DNA of 64,000 nt, from contig OZ038326.1 of the NCBI GenBank assembly GCA_964035795.1, positions 5,102,889 through 5,166,888 of the forward strand, read 5' to 3'. Shown here one piece after another: positions 1 to 15,100 of this stretch. The position numbers and the translations under genes are program-made. The notes below the pieces were generated by a model. That model searched no databases and was not told where the DNA came from. It worked only from the letters and a program-made list of their open reading frames with translations. Positions within the stretch are counted from its first letter, which is position 1. Every line of letters starts with the position of its first letter. This stretch comes from Pterobdella sp. o SKG-2022 (Eukaryota > Annelida > Clitellata > Hirudinida > Piscicolidae).

Positions 1-140
1 TAAGCATCGATGAAATAATGAAACATCAAAACCAAAAAAGCATCCAGAAAACATCACATGTTACAAACACTACAGAAACAAAACACATTGGCTTTCTGCC
101 AGATAATACATTACAAATACAAAACCCCAGAAGCACCCAC

Positions 141-3100
141 CTTATCATCAGTCCCTTTGTGAGTGATTTGTGGTGGGAGGCGCACAAAGAGCCTAGCCTC
201 ATGGGCTTCCTCTTCGTTGTTCTGTACCTCGATTTTCAGGATGATTTCCTTCGTGTCTCCAACTGTCACAACGTACTCTCCCGCTGAAGTTCTGTTTTTT
301 GGGAATATGGTTAGGTGATTTTTTTTTTAATTTTATTTAAATAACAATGACATGTTTTTCAGTGGATAAATAACGAAAAGCTTTGTTTTTCAATAAATTT
401 ATTTTTTTTGTTTTCATATTAGAGTCATTTAGTTATTCGGTAACTATAAAAACAGTAACAAATAACTGATAAAAAGAAAGAATAAACAAACAGACAAGCA
501 ACCAACAAAAAAAACAGACACACGCAAAAACAAAAACAGATACACAAACAACAACAGAAACACAAACTGATACACACACAACACCAAAAACCCACTTGTC
601 TGCCTTACTAATGGATGCAGTGAGTTTGAGGTTGCTAACACATTGGTCACCATTAGCGCAGTTCTTTTTGAAATGGATCTTATGAAATGGGTTTATGGGG
701 TTTTGAGAAAGTTCAGTTTGTGATTTTTTGGTTTTAAAAGAAACAAAATTCATGTGTTGAATATAACTTAAAGTATTTAGAGCGGAAAAATTGATGCAAA
801 AAAAAACAATGAATTGACAAATAGATACAAATCCAACAAAATAACAACAAATGAATAATAAAAACAATGAAAAACACAAAAAAACAACAAAAACACACAG
901 CACATTAAATCATACAAGTTGGGTTGTATTGAATGTGACTCCATTAAGAATTGGTATTTGATTAATGTCTGGAGCTGTTCCGTGCAACAGATGGGCTGGT
1001 TTGGATTGATGAGATAACAGTCTGTCACCGTTCTTATCGCTCAGAGAGAATGATAACTTGAAAACCACTGGGTTGTAGTAGTCTTTGTTCATGGCCTGTG
1101 TGGATGGGTAGGGTTTGGGTTTATTTCAGTGGTTTGAATGTTTTTTAAAATGCTTTATGTGGGTTACAAACTATGTGTAAGGTTTTTGAGTTTTTTTAGC
1201 GGTTTATTTTGAATTTTTAAAATATTTTCTAAGTGATTTGCATATAATTAACTTATATAATGATTTATCTATTGTTCATCAATTACTGAGAATATTGAAA
1301 CTAAAAATTGTTACATTCAAGTAGATTTTTTGATCTATGCATCTTTCAGGCTTTGTCATTTCGAAAAGCTGAAATCATTAAAAATTATTTGCAATAAATA
1401 ACTCAATAAATAGAATAGAAACCAGCAAAAAAATAAAAATTTTAATTAGAATATAAAAATGAAAACACTTTTAGAAGTTTAGTTAAGTTCATGAGGCTTT
1501 TTGTAAGTTGAAGTCACATTGAAGAATACAACTAAAATATAAATGAAATAACTGTAACCTTTTTGTGGGAGTAGGGTTTACCACGAGGGTGGTTAAAGTG
1601 GATGCGATGTACTGAAGTCCCTAACATCGGCTCACTCTTCATCTTGTAGTTTATAAAAAACGAGTCTTTCAGCCTGGGTGAGATGGGAGTGGTGGTTTGG
1701 TGGGTGGATGAGTGGAAAAAAGGGTAGGTAACCATGTGGATGGGTGGTTGAGTGGAGAGATGTGCGACCCGTGGTGAGTGGATGGGTGTGTAAGGGTGTG
1801 TGTGGTTAGTGGATTGGTGGGTGGGTGGATAGGTGGTTGGGTGGATTGGTGGTATGGTGGGTAACATGAGGTATTGATGGTTCGGTTAATTTGAGGGGTG
1901 AATGGATATCAGTTTTTAAAATAGAAAGTTTAATGAAAAACAAAAAATTAGAATTTACTACAAAAACTAAAAAATGACTTTGCACCTTATAGACTAGAGC
2001 TTCATACATTTATATTTTTAAAAAAATACACCGTTTTTATTTATAACCTCAAAATGATACTGTGAAGTACAGAAAAGCTTAGTTTTTTTCATAATAAATA
2101 AATACTTTTTAAATTATTCAAACATAAATTAAATTAATATATATTTATAATAGAGTTTTTTGATGGCTATAATTCAGCACTTGTTTCTGGCATGTATTTC
2201 TAGTCTAAAGCAGGTTTTTAGATGGAAACAAGTCTTTCCCCCACTTCTGCAACCCTCGTTAAATGGGTCTATGTTCTCTGGTGTCGTCTTTATGGTTGCC
2301 TTGCCATCCACCACTGATCGAGTTCTGTTGGGTTTGTTTAAGTTTATTTTTTTTGTGTTTTAGGGTAGTTTAGTTGTATATAATTTGAAAAATTAAGTAG
2401 TTCATAAATGAATTATGAACTATAATGGTACTCTAGCCAATTAATTAACGTAACTTAACTACTTAGAGAGCTTACCGACAACTAAACCTTTTCAACAAAC
2501 AAACCTCACCAACAAACAATAATTCCCAACAACTGAAACTTTTCAACCCACCCAAAAATCACCCTGTAAACCTTTTCAACTCACCTGAAGATCACTACAG
2601 CATCAGACCCATAAGCACCAACAGTGAGATCTGGATCCCCGTTGGAATCCAGATCGATACCTGATGCCAGAGAGTGTCCAAAAGTTTTGAGACTTGGCCT
2701 CAAGTCACTTCCACTGATCCTTTGAGAGTATGTTTCTTTTATTCCTTTCTTGCCTCCATGGAAGATATATACTGCTCCCTTCCCTTCGTATGGTGCTCCT
2801 ACTGCTAAGTCTGTATGGGCAAGGAGGATGGCTAGTTTGGTATGAGTTTTATGAGGGTTTAATTGGGTCTGATGCATTTAGTATTTTGGTAAGAATTTTT
2901 GGAAAGCAGAGATATAAATAAAAATTATTTGTATGGAAACTCAAAAGTTGAAAGTTGCATGAAGTTTATTGATTTAATTTTTTATAGTTTCAAACCCACA
3001 TACATGAACTTGATAAAGAAAGACTTTCACCCACACATACACACAAAACCATCCACACATACATACAAAACAAACCACACATACAAACAAAAACACCCAC

Positions 3101-6100
3101 CTTGATAACCATCACCATCGATATCTCCTAGATTAGATAAAGAAAACCCAAACCGAGCGTCCACACAGTTCATACTCAAGCATTCCTGTTCTGTCATCTC
3201 TCTATTCATGATCTTTTGCGGTTCTATTTCCTTTGATATTCCCTGTCGTGATTGTTAAGCTTTTGTTCTGAGGTTTTACTTATGAAATCAAATTTGGATT
3301 TTTTAGATTTTAGGAGACATTTTTTGTTTAAAAGTTTTTTTTTGCGCTTAGTTTTTATATTAATGAGTAAAACATATGAATAAATAAAAAAAAACTGAGC
3401 GCTTATCAGATAGTAATTAAAAAAAAAAGTTTTTAGAATGAAAACTGATGAAAAATATTTTTGAAAAATAATTAAATGAATCAAAAAATAAAAATAATAA
3501 ATAATCTTATAATACACTCAAACGCAAACTTAAATAATATAAAAAAAATATATTTCAAAAACTAAATAATTGTAGCTTCTACCCAGTTCCTTCAACTCCC
3601 CAAAACTCCCAACCTCTTATACCTCTCAACTCCCTTTTCCCCCCTCCAACCCAACTCACGTTAATGGTATTGAGATAAATGTAGACAGCGCCACTACCAT
3701 GCCCTTCATTCCACTCCAGTGGTGCACCTACCACTAAGTCGTCCATCCTGGTGTTTTATTTTTTCTATTTCTTTATTAATATTTCATTATTATTTTTTAA
3801 TTTTCGTTATTTTTATTTTTTTATTGTTATTTTTTTTACTTATATGTATCATTATCACTGTTGATATTTTTTTATTACCAAATTTTTTTTCCATATTGAT
3901 ATTCTTTCATTTTTTTGCATTTTTTCATTGAAATGCACTTTTTTCAATTAGTATAAAATAAATTTTTCAAATCATCTCAGATATATCTTAAACAAATTTT
4001 GTATTATATGCTTTTTTATACTGTAAATGAAGTAGTTTTTAATACATTTATTTTTAAAGTACTAAAAATATTTGATAAATACACACTTAACATAACTTCA
4101 TGGTGCGAAACTATCGAGAAAATTCTCAGTAATTTTAAATTGATAAATGGCAAGCTTGTACTGAGTTTACATGATAGTTTTCTCAAAAGTACCTTTGTAG
4201 CATCACTCAATAAACTTGTAAAATAACTTCAATGAGAAATTTGAATAAAAAATCAAATAATTTGTTAATAATTGGTCTCAAATGAATTTTGATTTTCCAT
4301 ATGATAAATAAACACAAATCAAAAGAAATATCTAAGATCTTGGGATACAATCAAAATTCAATATCGTGATGAAACACAAAAATATTCATTAGGTATCAAA
4401 ACATTTACAATGTATGATAAAAAATTAAAACACATCAGGTCCTTCTTCAGGATACTGTCTTCATCATATCCATTCCATCATGTATACCTTCCCATAATCA
4501 CTATATGCTTCACTTTTTTCATAATTTGATGATGTAAGTTAGACTCAAAAAATGCTTTGAAATTGAGATTAATAAATACTGCGTTTGCTCACCTCACCAT
4601 CATTATATGCATTTCACCATTATATCTATATATATCTTTTGAACAACCATCTACTCCTTAATAATACCAACTCAAAAAACATTTTGATAACCACTTACGC
4701 CCCATAATAAATTCAAAACGTTTCCTATCAATTTATTTATATTTAAAAATAACCCCGAAAGCACTCACCCATCTGCGTTAAGATCAATGATGGCGATAGA
4801 GTGTCCAAAGGAGCTGCCGAAGGACGGACCGGTGAGTGTTTTGGAATCTTCTACCACTAAGTCATCGCCAATCTTTTGCATCAAAAATACCTGAGATTTA
4901 TTGAGTTTGATTTAATATTTTTTAAGTATAAGGTAAGTTTTTTGAGCTACTGCAACCTTAACTAGGAACGATTGATGGTTGACTTATATGCATAAATTAA
5001 ATATTCTTTACATTTAATTTATTTTCACACATTTAATATGTTATGTTGCTTTTATATTCATCTACTCTATGAGTGATTTCCTAATTATATTTTTTTTTTG
5101 ATAGACTACGTTAATCTATCATTTGAAGTTTGTAGCTTTGAATTGACGTCAAGATCACTTTGCCAATGAGCTAAATTTGTGTTTTTTGACGATTTTTACT
5201 AACAATTATTCTCAATCTTTAATCCCTGTCATTATTTCAATAAAATAAATTTTTTGTCTCTCTACTCTTTCACAATGATGATAAATATAATAATAATATT
5301 AAACTATTAAAGCTGATGAGCATAACAGTGTTGATAAATTAACAACGAAAAAATGAGAACAATAATAAAAATGGAAGAATAATAATAACAACATTAAAAA
5401 ATAACAAAAACAACAATAAAATAACAATAGCAATGAACTTTGACCTGTCCTGATTCGGCAGACCTTGGAGCACCAACCACGTAAGTCTTGCGGTCATTGA
5501 TGTTGCCAAACATGGCGCTCATCCCTTATTGGTTGGACATGATAACAATAAAAATGTAATAAACTAATGATTATTATTTTTATTGTTATTATTATTTTTT
5601 TTAATTTTAAATGATGAGAATAGTGATAAAATAGGGATTTTTATTAATGATATAATTTATTTTTTGTATTCAATTATATATTTTTATGAATCATATCGTA
5701 CAAAAATTCTGAAAACTATTGAAACAACATATATATTACATATATTCATAAAATAATAGATGAAACCTTCTTACTATAATATTTGCAATACAACATAACT
5801 AACCACAATGGTTTATAGGTTTATCAATGCACAAAGCTTTTGGACTTTCAAATCATCGTTAAGAGCGCAGTATAAACTTCATAATGAAATGACATTAAAA
5901 TATATCTAATATAACAACATTGGAATTCTTATAACACAATAAAAATTTCATAATTTTTTTTTGTATAATAATCAAGTGGCCTAGAAACTCATGGAGTTAA
6001 CGTCACTATAAACTTATTAATATTTGGATTTTAACATTAAAGTTTTCCCAATTGCCATCTTAACTCATATAAAAACCTCTCTCCATCTAAAACACACTGA

Positions 6101-9100
6101 TTCATTTTTTGAGACATTATACAACATTATGAAATATATTTTTGAAAAATATTTTTTATCAGCTCGTATCTTGACTTGATTGATTAAAGCCAGAACGTCA
6201 GATTTATGTGGAATTCTATGTGTAATATTTAGATGCTTTTTCGTTTATTTTGGTTTTTTTTTATTTATTTAATTTTAGTTTTAGTTATTTTAATTCAGGT
6301 ATTTTCGTTGTGTTGTTTTTTAATTAATATTTTATGAAATATTTTATTTATCTTTTGTTATCATTATTGATATTATTTTCAACATATCCCCTTTTAATTT
6401 ATTTCTATAAATTAATATTACTTCATCTTATTTTATATTCATTTTTTATGTCAAATTTATACTCTTTTATACATGTTCAATTGACATTATTCCAATTCTT
6501 TGTTAAACTTTGAACCTTGACGATTTTTATTGAACTTGCATAGATACATATTTTTTATACTTTTAAACATCAAAGATTTGACGCCTAATTCTCCCCTTCC
6601 ATAGATAAAAACTCTTCATGCCAAGTTTTTTAAATTTTTTTAAACTTTGGATATTTGACTTGGATTGATAAAAAATTGTCCTAATTTCAGTTTCCAAAGT
6701 TTCAAAAACTTTTTTAAACATCAAAACAGTCCTTTTAACGGCATCAAAGTTGAAGGCGATCAAGTTATCAATCACTTTATATAAGCCTCCATGACTACAA
6801 ATTTGAGATTTTCACAGATAAGTTTAACAAACATTTCTCAGTTTTGATTAAATTTCAAAAATTTTTGTTAAGCTTCAAAATTTGAACAAAATCTTAAAGA
6901 TATTTTTTTACCATAAGAATATGGAAATATTCATTTTTTTATTTCCAAATGGAAAAAAAAATTATGTAAAAATGAATAAATAATAACATTGGATATTTAT
7001 CAAACTACAAACCGTGGCGAACTACTATCAACCAACCCAGGTAAGCGTAATATCTAGTAGGGGGAAAGAAAGTGTTTTGGTCAATAGAGACACTCCCAGC
7101 TAGAGAATTGATCCATTTTTCGTCGTCCTCCAATGAGATTGCAGGTTTTTTTGTGAAGACCATCCCACTCCAGCTTATCACCCCTGGTGCTCCAATCATA
7201 ACTTCTCCATCCTTGGTGGGTGTGGTTTGTGGAGGTGAAGGGTAGGATTTATAGGGGTGAAGAATACAGTTTGTGTTGGTAAAAGATTGGATTTGTAGTA
7301 GTGGGAGATTTGGTATAGAATAACAATAATTTATTCGTAGTGAGGTAGTTTTTATGGAAGGTATGCAAAATCGATTAGTGATGGTTGGTGGGTTTGTGGA
7401 ATGATGGTGTCATTTCACACGTTTTCCAGGCTTCAAATGCACATTATTTTTGCTCTTTTTTAAATTTCACCGTTTTTGATTTTAAGAAACTGGAATAAAA
7501 CTGGATTTTTTTTTCATTTTTGCAGATTTTTGTAAGTTATTAAAATATAGTTTGAATGGAAAAAATCGTCATACGATTGTTTTGACAATAGATTAAATTG
7601 CAGACGTCATATTTATTTTCATAACAAAATAATTTAAAAATTATTATTGTAAAAACTTGCTTTTTGTTTTATTTTTGTATTCTGTGTTGTTTTATAACCT
7701 TTTTCATCCATATTTCATCTTTTTTTTGTTTATTTTTTATTTATGACGAGTCTAAACATAGTTTTTTATATCATTTTCTCACATTGATGCCGGAAATCAA
7801 CTTCAAACTTTGTCATCTTCATCTTTCATTTATTTGTGACGTCAAACTTTCCTTCCGGTGTGATCTTTATGAAATTATTTACTTCCATCTTGAGTACATT
7901 TCTTGAAACTCATATCCAACTTTGTAATTTGATCAATTTTTATTTTTAGTAATCTTTCTTTTATTACATTATTAGTTTTAGAATTTATTTTTTGTTTTTC
8001 CATAAAATTTTATATAAAACCAAACAAATTACTTTTTTAGATGAAAAAATGAATCAAGAAGAACTTAAATCATTAAAGAGACAACGTAATTAATAATGAG
8101 AAAACATAATCATAGAAAAAAACAAACAACAGACAATAACAACAAAACGACAGAAAACAAAAAAAGAAGCAAAAACAAACAAGATAAAAAACGAATAAAA
8201 CATCAACAAACAAGCAAAACGACAAACAGCCAAAACACCACCTACAGACACCGGACCTCGAAGATATCCAGACCAAAGCCAGCTTGGCAGAAGCCATACT
8301 CCTCGTGGCCCTGCTCAATAGACCTTCCCAGGCATGGCTCCAAAAACTCTTCCACCTTCAGCCTGTTTGTGAGAGTGACACAAATGCCCGGAGAGTGGAT
8401 GTAGGCGTAGTCAACGCTTTTGAACCTTGGAGCACACACCTTTTTAAGTGTTTTAGATTGGAGGCTGGGTGTGTTAGTTTGATGATGTTGTTATAGTTGA
8501 AGCTTAGTGGATTTTAGAAGAAAATATATATAGCTTACAGAAACTATTTTTTGGAGTATTTTCACGTGTTTTAAGGAGAGGGGGATGATTGGAAAGTATC
8601 GTGCTAATGATGATCCAATGTTTTTGTAAGTTGGTTATATAGAATTTTTAAAATTTAAATTTTATCAATCATCATCATACCACGGCTTTTCCTCGATGCA
8701 TCCTCTGACTCACTATTGAAGCTCCAAGCCATTGGTCCGACATCTCTTCTGCTTTCGATTCTGTGTGTTGATGGATTAGTGGAGGTGGATTTTCGGATGG
8801 GTGAGGAATGAGTTTCAAAAGATTGGTTGTCAGAGGGTTGGTAGTGGTGGGTGAATGAGTTGATAAATTTTGGTGAGTTGTAGATTGATGGATGAAGGTA
8901 AGTAGATTATAGATAAAGATTTGTGGGTAGATGAATGATTATTATTGGGTAAAAAATATTTGGTTATAACTAAAATGATAATGATCAGTAGATAGATAAG
9001 GGTAGTAAATAGATAGATGATGCTGATTGGTGTACAGATGATGGTGGTATAGGGATAGATGGATGCTGGGCTGTTGATAGATGAACGATGATTGATGGAC

Positions 9101-12100
9101 AAATGAATGCTGAATGCATAAACAAAGAGATTAAAATTTCTCCCGTATAAAACAGAGTATTTGACATAACAATTGGGAATTAAGATAAAATTAAATCAAA
9201 ATCTGGAAGACTAATGTGAGAATGTATTTTCTTAGATCAAAGTGCAAGGCTGAAGACTTTAATTAAACTATTTATCGCGGGTTCTGGAGGTCAAATTAAT
9301 ACTGATAAATAAATAGGTTGATTTAAATACTAGTGATTAATGCCTTGTGAATAAAAAAATAATTATGTAATTTAATAAATATATTTTAACAATGCTTGAT
9401 GTATAAATCAATTTTAAAAATAGTTTTTTTATTTTAGATTCGTATTTTATAGAATGAAGTATATTTATAAAAGTTGAACTCTAAAAAGAATTTTTAAATA
9501 TTCAAATAAAAATTATTTTTATTTTTTTAAAAAGCGTGTTTTTGATCTTTAAATCCTATTATAAACAATTACAACCAATTAGGAGGTTATTGAAAACACA
9601 TTTTGAATTAGAATGGTGGCTTGAAATTGAAAGAAAATGAAGAAAATGCTCACTTTAATGATAATAAATTAACAATAAAACGGTGAAATTACTATAATCA
9701 TTAAACTAAACGACAAGCACTAGCAATAAAGACGACAATCTAAATAATAACAATAAGTATGCAAAAAATTAACAAAAAATAATAATGATATCAATAAATC
9801 AATAATAACAATAATAAAATAAAAATAAATAAAATAATATCAATAAAAACAATAATAAAAATAGTAGTATTCCCAAATTTACTGCCTTATTAGCTTGGTT
9901 ATTAAGAGCACTTGAGAGAATGGCCTCAAGTTTGTTATTATTATTATTGTGTTAATTATTTTGATGATATTATTTTTTTTATTATTGCTTTTATTGATTT
10001 TATTTATTATTTTTATTGACGTTGTTTTTTGATGGTTATTGTTATCAATCTTTTATTTACGCTTATTTATATATATTATTAAAACCATACTTTTTTTTTA
10101 AGCTTTGAAATTTTCCAAAAACATTTTATGCATCTTTTGAATTAAGTGGTTTTGATTTTTATAATCTTCACAAACGTAAATTCGCCTTATTGCACAAATT
10201 TAAAAATTAAGAAGCATAATAAGATTTTAGATTATAATTCTCTCTATTAAGATTTTTATTCATTATAATATTATGCTGTGTTGCTATTTTTATAATTATG
10301 TATTTGGATATTTCTTTTAATATATTTTTTATGGCTTTTATAATAGTTTTTAAATTAACATTATATTATTAATTTTCAACTATTATTTTTTTTTATTGTT
10401 TTTATTCCCATTTTTATTTTTTCTATTCACCTTGTAACAGATACTTTTCAAGAACTTCCCGCCCAAACTCACAAGGTAGTGCATGATTCAAATTTCTTCC
10501 ATTATGTTTTAACTGTTTTATAGTTTTATCATGCATTTTTTCAAAAACACCTCATTTAATTTTCCATCAATCATATAATATGCATAAAAATATAACGTAA
10601 TTTTGATTATTAGAAAATAATTAATTTCAAAAATTTTTGATTTTTTCCATACTGAAACGCATAGCGATACAAACTTAGTTGTTTCCAATATCTCATGATT
10701 TTTGGAGTTTCTTTTTCAGTTTCTAAGTTTCCGCCCTAACGTCATATTTTTTCCGTTGTTTCATTTATTTTATTTTGAAAATTAGCGATTTTTTTATATT
10801 TTGGTGCTTTAAAATTTTATCTACTTTTATTATCGCCTTTTTTTTATTTTTATGAAATTATTATTCTCCTTTATGTTTCTCACGAGTCCTTTTAATTTTT
10901 GAAACTCCATTTTCTCAAATATTTGATTTTGAAGATTTTTATGAGATTTCAAATAAAGTCAATTTGAAAAGCTTTTTATAAACGAGAAAAAAAACTAAAA
11001 CGAGGATAAATTTTTTATTTTCCCTATTTTTTAATTTTTTTATTACATTTTTTTTTTTGTTTTTTTTTGATGCACTAATTTTGTCTAAAATTAACATTTA
11101 ATTGTTCAAAATATTTTATTTGAAGTTTCATTTATATATATTATTTTGTTTATTATCACAGATTTAATTATTTTTATACATTCATAAAATCAACTCAGTT
11201 CTCTAAATTTCATTATTATATTATTATGGTTGCTTTTGTTTTAATTAACAAACTTTTTTTTCATATAATCTTAGTTAACTGTTTTGTTTATTTAGTTATA
11301 CTTGCATAATTTTTTTAAAATTGTCCTATCTAAGAAAACTTACATTACATTAAATTGCATTCAAAGTTTATAATACTCAGCGGTCTAGAAACTCATGAAG
11401 TTGATGCCACTATAATCATACTCGTCAATGATTTGATTTACTAAGTTTTGGAAATCTTTTGAAAAACTCCCAAACCTAGTAAATGATACTAATTATAAAA
11501 AAAGAAATAGTGAAAAAAGCAACGTTGAAAAATGAGAAAAACGATAAGAAATTTTAAAAATGAAAAAAAATATTTGTATTACTGATTGTTACAAGAACAA
11601 TAAAAATTAATTTCACCGAAGTTGAGAATAGAAATATCAACATTGAAAAAGTACAACAACGATAAAATAAATAAGAAAAGATAAAACTTAAAATAACACC
11701 AATAAAATGAAACTAATGATAAAAACAATAACAATAAAAAATAATAAAAACAATAAAAATTAAAACAACCACCAACTAAGATCTATATGGACAGCAGAGC
11801 AGTCATCGTGCCTGTAAGATGAAGGAGAGCATCTTAGCAGTTCCCCCACTGTGTCGTTGTGGTAGTTCCTCTGATGCGGTGCTCCTACCAAAATGCTGGT
11901 GGGTGGAGGTGAGAGTGAGCTCGTTTTGGAGTGTTGTGAGCTTGGTGTTAGGGGGTGTGGGGTTGTTGTGGTTGGTGGTTAAATAAGACGCTGGAAGAGG
12001 GGTGGTGTTGGAGTAGTTTTGTGAGATGTTGTGTTGTGGTGAGATGAAATTTTGTGGGTTGATTGTTTGTGATGTTGTAGAATGTTGTAGGTGTGGTTTT

Positions 12101-15100
12101 ATGACGGCGTGAATTTTTCTTTGTTTGGTGGCTTAGTAATAATTTGATTAGTTTTGGTGAGATGCTTCAGTTAGTGTATTAGTAGTGGTAGTTGGTGAAG
12201 AGGGAATTTTTAAGCTTGTATTAGTTTTGTTTTTCTTGGTATATTCTTTAATAGATATTAGTGTTGTGGCTGCTGTACTATAAGTGGAAGAAAGAGGTGA
12301 AAGAAAAAGGTTATTCAAAGTTAGAGGGATGTTGTTATTATTGCAAATAGAAAATACTCTTTATACATTTGTTAATTGAGACTTATATTGTTTATATTAA
12401 TGTTATGCTTATTGTAATAGTAGGAGTATTGGTTAGTGTTGGAGTGATGTTAGTGATGATATGGTTAAAATGATGGGAGAGATGGTGGTGATGAGGTTAA
12501 GATGGGAGTGGTGGTGTATCGTTGTTTTACCAAAATGTTGTGATTGCTGCTTTATGTGTGAATTTTGAGATGATGTTTCAATGAATGTAGTGGTTTGTGA
12601 ATGATTTAATGGTTTCAGCAGTTGAGTTGTCTGTCGACCTTTTTGAAGTGTGGTTTTTTCAATAATGAAGTCTAAACAATCTTATAGTTTTTATCAAGAT
12701 AAACATAAATATTCAATGAAAAAATAATCTTCAAGGCTTATTTCAAAAAGCTATTCGTAAGTCTATTTCTCATCATCAAGAGATGAATACAAATGTTTGT
12801 GTATAATTTTGTTGTATCAATTCAATATAAAAACAATTACCATGGAAATTTTCTATGATTATAATATAAATATTTTAAAATATAGTTAATGCTTATAGAA
12901 CGCAATTTTTATCTGTGCTTCGTGTTTCTGCAAACAAATTAGAACGGGTCAAAGAAATTTGAAGATAATGTATTTTATTTTGATTTATATGAAAAAAACT
13001 TAGTATTTGAATTTATTTTGAGTTTTTATTGGTGTTATTTTAGAATTATTTTTTGATCGATTATTTTATTAGTGTTTAAACTAATAAAAACATTCTTTTT
13101 AAATTCAAACCAAAAACACAACAAAATGTTTGCTAAAACATGAAATAAGCTTAAACTTACACATAAATCAAAGCTTTCTCGATATATTTGTTAAATTAAT
13201 TTAAACTTTTATTTGCACCGGTCAAAAGTGTGAATCTAAATCAATCGACCTCTTTTGAACGCCAAAGTTCTCCTATCAAATGATTTATAGTCATTTTATA
13301 TAGTGAAACTCATTTGATAGATTTTGTATTGAATGCTTGTGTATCGATACAAAGGTTTATGACAAATATATATTTATATATATAACTGCAGTTATGAATC
13401 ATCTTTTGATGTTATTATACATATCTTAATGTTACTTTAGAGTCTGTCATTTTATTCCAAGTGTCACAAATATTCATTGTAGATTCATGGATTCAATAAA
13501 TACACCATTAGTTTCAACTCAATTCAATATCCAAACCAAAATCATAATTAGAATTCTATTAACCATTGTCTTGCCCATAACCGCCATGTAGCATGCCTTT
13601 GATATAAGACTTCCGTGTTTCATATATCATAATTTATACCGGTTAAGGCATTATATATCAGTAATATACTCCTGATCTTGACGCCAGTCTTCATTGTATT
13701 ATTGGAGGTTAATTAATTCCGTTGTTTATAACCTGCTAGCGTAAGACATTTTAGCCTATTATTATTAAGAAATGGGAAACGATTGTTTCAACTTGCAAAT
13801 GAGAAATTTGAATGAATTCCGACGTATTTCTACTATAAATTCTTGAATAAGGCTTAAATTTGTTTATATTTACGTCAATAATAACAAATATTTTTATTGT
13901 CATTAATCTCAACATTATAATCTTTATTATTAGTAGACTTAACGCTGTTTATTCATTGAAAGAACAAGTTGAGAAGGACAGGATGAATTGAAAACAATGA
14001 ATTATTGGTTGATAAATGCATGAAGCTTTTAGATTTTCTACAAACCACCATGGGGTTACAACCTGTAAACAATTTTAATTTGTATACAATTTTGCTTAAT
14101 ATACCTTATTTATCCTATTATATTTATTTTTATTATGCTTGGTGTTATTATTATGGTTGGTATTGATAGAAGCTTATATTACTATTTTTATTTTTATTAT
14201 GATGGTTATTATTGTTATTTTTGTTTTTATTATGGTCAGTATTGGTAGAAGTTTATAAATAGCACTAAACATCAGCACTAATAAAGGAAATTATCCATAA
14301 AAAATACCAAATACATGTGTGCACAATTAAAGAGAAAAGAAAAATAATAATAATATAAATAAAAATAATAAAAACAAGAAAAATAAAAACATCAAAAAAT
14401 ATATAAACTAATTTAAATTAGAAAAAATAAAATTAATAAATAGAAAAAGAAGCATTAAATCTTCAAATCCCATGAGAATAAATTATAAGGTTGTACTTAT
14501 CGGAAACTATAGTTTTTAAATAAACTGTATCTATGAAAAAAGAGCGTTTAAGTAGAATAGAAAAAATAAAAGAAGATTAGAAAGTTATAGGAACCAGATG
14601 AGAGAGACTCAAAGTCTTCAGCGTGAGGAATTAAAAAATGCCTGTTTTAACAGTGTTGAATGAAATTTTAAAATAGCTTTTTGAAATTTTTCGTTTATAT
14701 TAAGTTTTCTGTTCAAACTGAGTTTTTTGAAATTCTGTTTTATTTCAAGATTCCTGAGAAAGTCCAGAAATTATAAAAGATTTCTAAATCAAATATTGAT
14801 TCTGATTCTCTTATCCTTGAGCAAATTAAAGAAGAGAGTTTTTTCAAAAAATGCAGCAAATAATGGCATTTTTATTGAACATTGAATAAAAAAATGAGAG
14901 TTTTTTATTATTATTTATATTATTATTAAATTTTTCTCTTTTTATATTTTTCAAGTTATTTGACTTATGGTTTTTGAAGCATTTAAGGAAATAAGATCAA
15001 AAATTCCAAAAATTGTCAAATTTCTCATATTTAATTATTTAAAAATTAGCTTTTAAAAGTGTTTCAGAGATTTTTATTTGAATTAATGAATAAAATGCAA

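Noticed and set aside
433..1028. Long open frames on the minus strand rich in F, C, V and S
   Set aside because: They read through an AT-rich integrin intron; only the short segments at 609-678 and 916-1095 match integrin sequence with proper splice sites.
3027..3209. Possible CRISPR-like or other tandem array in CATACA-rich sequence
   Set aside because: Simple-sequence CA/ACA-rich intron without uniform spacers; the window is eukaryotic.
8073..8318. Cys/Phe-rich minus-strand open frame overlapping an integrin exon
   Set aside because: Different frame from the integrin exon 8257-8439; it runs mostly over intron with no conserved motif.
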